Notes under the pieces: model-generated
Database searches by the model: none
Told to the model about the DNA's origin: nothing
The model's input: only the letters and a program-made list of their open reading frames with translations
Assembly: GCA_039798265.1 (NCBI GenBank)
Contig: JBDKGH010000094.1
Location: forward strand, 1-25,803
Direction of reading: 5' to 3'
DNA length: 25,803 bases
DNA from: JBDKGH01 sp039798265
GTDB lineage: Bacteria > Bacteroidota > Bacteroidia > Flavobacteriales_D > Sanyastnellaceae
Program-made: the position numbers and the translations under genes
Shown: in pieces, positions 22,401-25,803 of the stretch
How positions within the stretch are numbered: the stretch's first letter is position 1
How the letters are laid out: each line of letters begins with the position of its first letter

Positions 22401-22568
22401 GCTATTCGCCTATTCGACTATACAGGTCGCGAGGTAGCTCAATGGAGCGGTCAGCAATGGAATGGCACTACCACCTTTGATTTGAGTGATTACAGCAATG
22501 GCTACTACCAAATTCAGATTGTATCGAATGGTGGTGTAGAAACGAAATCGCTGGTAATTAAAAAGTAA
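19458..22568 (+). CDS. Secreted protein with six Cys-rich repeats and T9SS sorting domain
   Basis: A 1036-residue exported protein. Signal peptide at 1-21 (cut near TKA-QNE). Residues 24-852 hold six repeats of 136-141 residues, each a beta-rich domain of about 90 residues (containing an FC-x4-C pair) followed by a double Cys module. The module reads GCTDxxACNYDPxATC...CDYxC-YGCTDxxAxNFDxxATxDNGxC, i.e. two tandem approximately 24-residue GCTD units, a type common in secreted Bacteroidota proteins. Residues 853-950 resemble an Ig/fibronectin-like domain with two more Cys, and 960-1036 form a type A T9SS sorting domain (LNVYPNPTNGNVTISG ... SLVIKK), so the protein should be moved across the outer membrane and anchored or released. 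Each repeat has ten Cys. The domains probably serve adhesion or the matrix; no catalytic motif is seen. It has its own promoter and terminator and is followed by another large exported protein. Confidence 0.85.
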   Translation: MKAKLIVVLALIFSPFFTKAQNECLDPSWPNSVVLSANMEGMVTVYPSSALVSQTFYFPGTNAACFEDGCSTWFIDNFSAVPFELAYSVNGVNTVLNLEPFTSQAFVLNLGEGVAGCTITNACNYNPQATCDDGSCTYDCYGCTDSAALNYNASSTIDDGSCCYNENAFFSIEADGSVFVTAYGMGGNSTNDAYYPAESGFCLTDNCVEFYVLSLDATPVQFTITHLSSGASFTGTAEGYYQTVGYLSTTGTVGCADPAACNYDSSATCANYYSCDYSCLGCTDPTAVNFNESATIDNGSCCYSEDWVTLTSNVAAYFNIYATDGSYYYTNQFFEDLQSSFCLPDGCFNFELYPMTGEYVPIEVSVIGANGDVWFTTLSNGSLVMDSFTKNGVPGCVDTAACNFDPNATCGNSLLCDYGCYGCTDPNADNYDADATIDNGACCYGQYTVVADAPIHWSTYNYNNYWNGYFGSTPEQNAFCPENGCYVFYAGSSDGSQVPFTLYDGEGNVVISALTDDPMIQGHSFEVNAISGCMDPMACTYDPNANCYNWSSCDYSCYGCTDPQAPNFDPSATLDNGTCCVNNWYYVNVDGEAYFSAYSYSTYESAGGMTPLQTGFCMSSDCFDFSIYSYGPNTVDFTLTDQDGNVLLSGNTADSFGYFTITGSEIFGCTDPNACNFDPAATCSNWYACDYDCYGCTDSSAPNFDPTATFNDGTCCTANWYTFNSSGTFYWSVYDANSGGYAWGIYPEQNGFCNNGECVSLQVWDINGGSAEYTLLNAAGEIVSSGSTSTSWYVTTPLSFDGDIPGCTDQTACNYDPNATCDAGNCDYYCGGCTDITALNYNQNAYWNDGSCIYSVEPPQIAVSTEESPFALDEYFVRINVVSTGNGSPYMTSSDISNEAMMITETGTYMMGPFPCDENAMINIHSASLGMSSFNMSDPVVSPCFTTVGTEEVNEEVNSLNVYPNPTNGNVTISGLNESVSAIRLFDYTGREVAQWSGQQWNGTTTFDLSDYSNGYYQIQIVSNGGVETKSLVIKK
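19527..19943 (+). repeat. Protein repeat 1 of 6 (Cys24-Cys162)
   Basis: First repeat of the secreted protein, 139 codons: beta domain with Cys24, Cys65 and Cys70, then the double GCTD module from about residue 116. It begins with Cys24, which takes the place held in later repeats by the second Cys of the CC doublet. Confidence 0.75.
19944..20360 (+). repeat. Protein repeat 2 of 6 (Cys163-Cys301)
   Basis: 139 codons. The beta domain has the GFCLTDNC pair; its double module begins at residue 254 with GCADPAACNYD. Ten Cys in total. Confidence 0.75.
20361..20783 (+). repeat. Protein repeat 3 of 6 (Cys302-Cys442)
   Basis: 141 codons, the longest unit. The beta domain has FCLPDGC; the module begins at 395 with GCVDTAACNFD. 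Ten Cys. Confidence 0.75.
20784..21194 (+). repeat. Protein repeat 4 of 6 (Cys443-Cys579)
   Basis: 137 codons. The beta domain is rich in Tyr, Trp and Asn and has FCPENGC; the module begins at 532 with GCMDPMACTYD. Ten Cys. Confidence 0.75.
21195..21602 (+). repeat. Protein repeat 5 of 6 (Cys580-Cys715)
   Basis: 136 codons, the shortest unit. The beta domain has FCMSSDC; the module begins at 668 with GCTDPNACNFD. Ten Cys. Confidence 0.75.
21603..22013 (+). repeat. Protein repeat 6 of 6 (Cys716-Cys852)
   Basis: 137 codons. The beta domain has FCNNGEC; the module begins at 806 with GCTDQTACNYD. It ends in a single Cys852 (SCIY) instead of the CC doublet of earlier units, because no beta domain follows. 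Confidence 0.75.
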
Positions 22569-22582
22569 TTTCTAAGACAATT

Positions 22583-22620
22583 AAAAAAGCCCCGATTCGA
22601 AAGAGTCGGGGCTTTTTATT
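22583..22620 (+). terminator. Rho-independent terminator
   Basis: An 11-bp stem (22588-22598 with 22603-22613, one G-T wobble) with a GAAA tetraloop is preceded by an A run and followed by TTTTATTTG. It starts 15 bases after the stop codon of the repeat-protein gene and separates it from the FG-GAP gene. Confidence 0.92.
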
Positions 22621-22714
22621 TGTTAATTTTATTCTTGTTTTATGGAATTTAAAGGTTGAAAGCATCTTATGGGTAGATTTCTTTTTTGCTTTAAACGAAA
22701 TACCTTTAACTATT

Positions 22715-25700
22715 ATGAGAAAAGTAATACTTGCTATTTTCTGTCAGCTAATCGGTTTGTTAGCTCACACCCAATTCTCAGAGTTGAGTCTTTTATACCC
22801 GAATACGGTAACGGCGTTTTCTCGAACGTCAATGGGTCTAGGAGACATGGACCTTGATGGTGATCTCGATGTGGTTTCTTATTCTAATGGTCTTTTGACG
22901 GTTGGGATTAATAATAATGGACAATTCGGAGAAATACAGTCGTGGAATATTGCCGTAAACACAACCCATTCATATAAGCACATTCGATGCGTAGATATCG
23001 ATTCTGATGGAGATACGGATGTGTTGACCTCTCGTTTTTGGATAGAAAATGACAATGGCAATTTTGCTCAGGTGCATTATTACGTAAATGCGAATACGGA
23101 GCTTTATTCCTTAAAATTGGGTCACTTAGATGCGGGTACATATGTGGATATTTACTCGGATTACAATGAAGTAAATGGAAATTTTGTGGGAGGGGCTGTT
23201 CCAACTTCATTGGTTATACTCAATCCTGGAAATTCTAGTCTAGATGCCGTGCTTTCATTACCCCTTGAAGAGACCGCCTCGGTGGGCCGAAATTGCCTTG
23301 GCGATGTGAATGGCGATGGTACGGACGAAGTTATCATTCGCTTTGGTTTTCCACAAACCCAAAAGGTTTATTCTTTGGTAGGGAATTCACTTCAATACCT
23401 ATGGCAATTTTCAGCACAAACGGAAGGCTATTCTTTCGCTGATATGAATGGAGACGGATTAGATGATCTCGTTTATGCTGGCGTGAATTATAATTCGAAT
23501 ACTTATTTTGCGGTTGGCCTGAATTCAGGTAATCAATCGTTCAATTTTGTATATGCCGATCAACCGGGAGGTGGAGGGGCGACCTATTCAGTGGAGTCTT
23601 TTGGTGAATTGCCCGTGCTCGATTATGATGGCGATGGCGATTTAGATTTTATAGGCATTGATTTCAATAATGGTAAAAAATGGATTCGTAACAATGGCGG
23701 TGTTGCCTTTGAATTTATGGGCGATGTCGTTCATAATGGATACAATCAGTCAGCAACCAGCTTGTTATTGGGAAATCTTGATAGCGACCCCGAAGTAGAA
23801 ATGGTGGAAGGATTCAATGGCTTTGCCGTTTTACAACAAGGTGAAGGTGGTTATATGCAAAGTGATCAAACCATATTCGGCAACCTCTCTGGAAATGATG
23901 TTAAAACAATCATTAGTTGCGATATCAATCAAGACGGTGAGCGTGACGTGATTTGTTCTAATCGATGGGGCATTTTTTATCATCCCGTAATAGCAGGTGT
24001 TCCGGGTCCTTGCGAATTACTCGTCACAGGTTTTGAGCCTGACTTTATTGATGCAGTAGATGCCAACTTGGATGGTTGGGTCGACTTGTTTGTGGAGGAT
24101 GGATTCGGAATTTATGTTTTTCCAGGTACTGCAAATGGCCGTTTTGGCAAACGAGTGTTTTTACAAACCACTTCTCCTGGAAATGGATTTGCCCATGTTT
24201 TAGATGTTAATGGTGACGGGGCTATGGAATTATTTCATGCCGCATTTACCACGGGACATACCGTGTACTACAGCACCATCAACACAGATTGGACACTGGG
24301 AGCTTCAACTACTTTTTTACCACCTGGAAATTCTTATGGTCTTCTAAAATCTGGAGGCTTGCAGCGCGGTGATGTCAACGCAGATGGTTTGGAAGATTTA
24401 GTGCTTACCACCGCTAATGCAATTTTTGTTTACCTCAGAAATAGTTTGGGTGAACTGCAGCAGCAAAGTTTAGCTACCGTTTCTGGTGATCGTTTTGCTT
24501 TGGTCGATAAAGCACTGCAGGATGTGAATAATGACGGATACCTTGATATCTCCTATTGTATTTTCCGCGGGGGACTTTCCAGAAGTGAGTTTGGTTATTA
24601 TTCCTTCAATGGGTCAACCTTTGATCAATATACCACGCTTTCGCAAATTCAAAGTGGGATCTCCAGTCGACCTGATTTTTATTCCTGTTTCATGGATGTA
24701 AATGATGATGCATTCCTCGATTTTCTGGCCGTTACCAATAACATGTTAGAGTTGTATCAGCAGAATAGTAATGGAAGTTTTGATTTTGTTACAAGCCTAG
24801 CATTAACTGGTTCAGGAGAACAAATGACACAGGTTTTTCTCGAGGATGTTGATCTGAATGGTACTTATGATTTGGTTGTGAGAAAAACAACGAACCCTTT
24901 GAGTAATGAAGCGTTTACTTTCATTAGCTCGAATTTGAGCGCCTCTCCATTTCGATTTAATGCTATCGTGTTTTTGGATAACAATCAAAATGGGGTTTAT
25001 GATTTGGGAGAAGCCCCATTGCAAAACCAAGTTGTTCATATCAACGGAACCTCTTATTTCACACCATCAAATGGAACTGTTATAGCAGGATATGATGGAG
25101 GTGAAGTGAATTATGCATTGAATCTAAACTCCAATCTGTGGTTGTCGTCCACTGCTCTTGAGGGACAAGTTGTGTTGGATGTAAACATGCCGGTGGCTAA
25201 CGTATATTTTGGCGTTTATCCCAATGGAATTGTTTTTTCATCTGACGTGAGTCCAGTGGCACTTTCTAGTATGTGTCTTTTTGAATCACAGCACTACTTA
25301 TTTATTTCCAATGATGGTAACAGCTCTGTATCAGGAAATGTTTTGTATACAGTCGATAGCGCCTATATGGATCTAGTACCATTAGATAATGGTCAACAGA
25401 TTTCGGAGTATGTATTCCAATGGACGTTTGAAAACCTTGCTCCTGGATCAACCATTATTCGTCGATTGGAAATGACCAATCCATTTGAATTGGACACCTT
25501 ATCGGTTTTGAGTAACGTATTTCAACTTTCGTTATTTGACGAAAACAACGAACAAGTTTTTCAGGATAATGGAATATTTGAGCAGTCCATTTCGTGTGCT
25601 TATGATCCAAATTACAAAGAAGAACACAATGGTTGGTCTACTGTGGGCTACATTGAAAATGGCGATGAACTGAGGTATACCATCCACTTCCAGAATACAG

Positions 25701-25803
25701 GTAATGCTCCTGCCCAAACAGTGCGACTTACAGATCAGTTGAGCGAATATATTGATAGAAGTACCATACAGCCGATTGGTGCTTCTCATAGCTACTCTAC
25801 TCA
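22715..25803 (+). CDS. Large exported FG-GAP/VCBS-repeat protein, 3' end outside window
   Basis: The frame is open from the ATG at 22715 to the window edge (1029 codons visible), with no stop or frameshift. Signal peptide at about 1-20 (MRKVILAIFCQLIGLLAHTQ). Residues about 40-740 carry roughly a dozen calcium-loop motifs of FG-GAP/VCBS type, e.g. DMDLDGDLD, DIDSDGDTD, DVNGDGTDE, DMNGDGLDD, DYDGDGDLD, DINQDGERD, DVNADGLED and DVNNDGYLD, which suggest a beta-propeller-like surface protein. A segment FLDNNQNGVYDLGEAPLQNQ at about 749-768 matches SdrD B/Cna B-like linkers. The visible end (AYDPNYKEEHNG, then LRYTIHFQNTGNAPAQTVRL) matches the DPNDK/DUF11-like domain that often precedes a T9SS sorting domain, which I predict just past the edge. 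The role is probably adhesion or surface binding; no enzyme motif is visible. Confidence 0.88.
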   Translation, partial: MRKVILAIFCQLIGLLAHTQFSELSLLYPNTVTAFSRTSMGLGDMDLDGDLDVVSYSNGLLTVGINNNGQFGEIQSWNIAVNTTHSYKHIRCVDIDSDGDTDVLTSRFWIENDNGNFAQVHYYVNANTELYSLKLGHLDAGTYVDIYSDYNEVNGNFVGGAVPTSLVILNPGNSSLDAVLSLPLEETASVGRNCLGDVNGDGTDEVIIRFGFPQTQKVYSLVGNSLQYLWQFSAQTEGYSFADMNGDGLDDLVYAGVNYNSNTYFAVGLNSGNQSFNFVYADQPGGGGATYSVESFGELPVLDYDGDGDLDFIGIDFNNGKKWIRNNGGVAFEFMGDVVHNGYNQSATSLLLGNLDSDPEVEMVEGFNGFAVLQQGEGGYMQSDQTIFGNLSGNDVKTIISCDINQDGERDVICSNRWGIFYHPVIAGVPGPCELLVTGFEPDFIDAVDANLDGWVDLFVEDGFGIYVFPGTANGRFGKRVFLQTTSPGNGFAHVLDVNGDGAMELFHAAFTTGHTVYYSTINTDWTLGASTTFLPPGNSYGLLKSGGLQRGDVNADGLEDLVLTTANAIFVYLRNSLGELQQQSLATVSGDRFALVDKALQDVNNDGYLDISYCIFRGGLSRSEFGYYSFNGSTFDQYTTLSQIQSGISSRPDFYSCFMDVNDDAFLDFLAVTNNMLELYQQNSNGSFDFVTSLALTGSGEQMTQVFLEDVDLNGTYDLVVRKTTNPLSNEAFTFISSNLSASPFRFNAIVFLDNNQNGVYDLGEAPLQNQVVHINGTSYFTPSNGTVIAGYDGGEVNYALNLNSNLWLSSTALEGQVVLDVNMPVANVYFGVYPNGIVFSSDVSPVALSSMCLFESQHYLFISNDGNSSVSGNVLYTVDSAYMDLVPLDNGQQISEYVFQWTFENLAPGSTIIRRLEMTNPFELDTLSVLSNVFQLSLFDENNEQVFQDNGIFEQSISCAYDPNYKEEHNGWSTVGYIENGDELRYTIHFQNTGNAPAQTVRLTDQLSEYIDRSTIQPIGASHSYST

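Noticed and set aside
19458..22568. Recent tandem duplication or phase-variable repeats at DNA level
   Set aside because: The six units are similar in protein but clearly diverged in DNA, with no long identical tracts that could slip.
1..25803. Defence system, CRISPR, prophage, integron or insertion sequence
   Set aside because: No repeat-spacer array, transposase, integrase or known defence domain was seen. The PglZ domain here belongs to PorX, not to a BREX phage-exclusion locus, and the HD protein is a housekeeping-type COG1078 member without defence neighbours.

Overview
The window looks like a chromosomal segment of a Bacteroidota bacterium, most likely of the Flavobacteriales or a neighbouring lineage. 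The evidence is a PorX-type response regulator, the gliding genes gldE and gldD next to ssb, a C-terminal type IX secretion (T9SS) sorting domain, DUF4159/TIGR02757 neighbours, promoter boxes of the TTTG...TAnnTTTG type, and almost no Shine-Dalgarno sequences. Gene density is high and mostly housekeeping. I see no insertion sequence, prophage, CRISPR array, rRNA or tRNA.

Layout. (1) 1-1752: the end of a cyanophycinase gene converges on an isoaspartyl peptidase gene; together they would degrade cyanophycin or related beta-Asp-Arg material. (2) 1880-5535: pheT and alanine dehydrogenase converge and share a TTAA stop. (3) 5672-5938: a small membrane protein with a His/Met-rich tail. (4) 6015-10894, minus strand: rng, an HD phosphohydrolase, porX and tsaE. 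(5) 11115-12100, minus strand: HU, a membrane-anchored TPR protein and a 31-residue, very basic, ribosomal-type protein missed by ordinary ORF calling. (6) 12224-15739, plus strand: mutY, ssb, gldE, gldD. (7) 15740-16326, minus strand: ridA and a 54-residue membrane protein. (8) 16386-18405, plus strand: a pabA/trpG glutaminase, DUF4159 and TIGR02757 genes. (9) 18402-19247, minus strand: an unrecognised secreted protein. (10) 19458 to the end: two large secreted proteins, one built from six approximately 138-residue cysteine-rich repeats with a T9SS sorting domain, the other an FG-GAP/VCBS-type protein cut by the window edge.

How the genes relate. PorX regulates T9SS in known Bacteroidota, GldE/GldD belong to the gliding machinery associated with T9SS, and the two large exported proteins near the right end look like T9SS cargo. 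The HU-TPR-basic peptide operon, mutY, ssb, rng, tsaE and pheT are information-processing genes.

The least explained items are the repeat protein with a fixed ten-cysteine unit and its 5' leader, the His/Met-rich membrane peptide, the 31-residue basic peptide with the structured spacer after it, the 18402-19247 secreted protein, and several genes whose promoter -7 box lies almost on the start codon. I did not find a clear, wholly new multi-gene system here.
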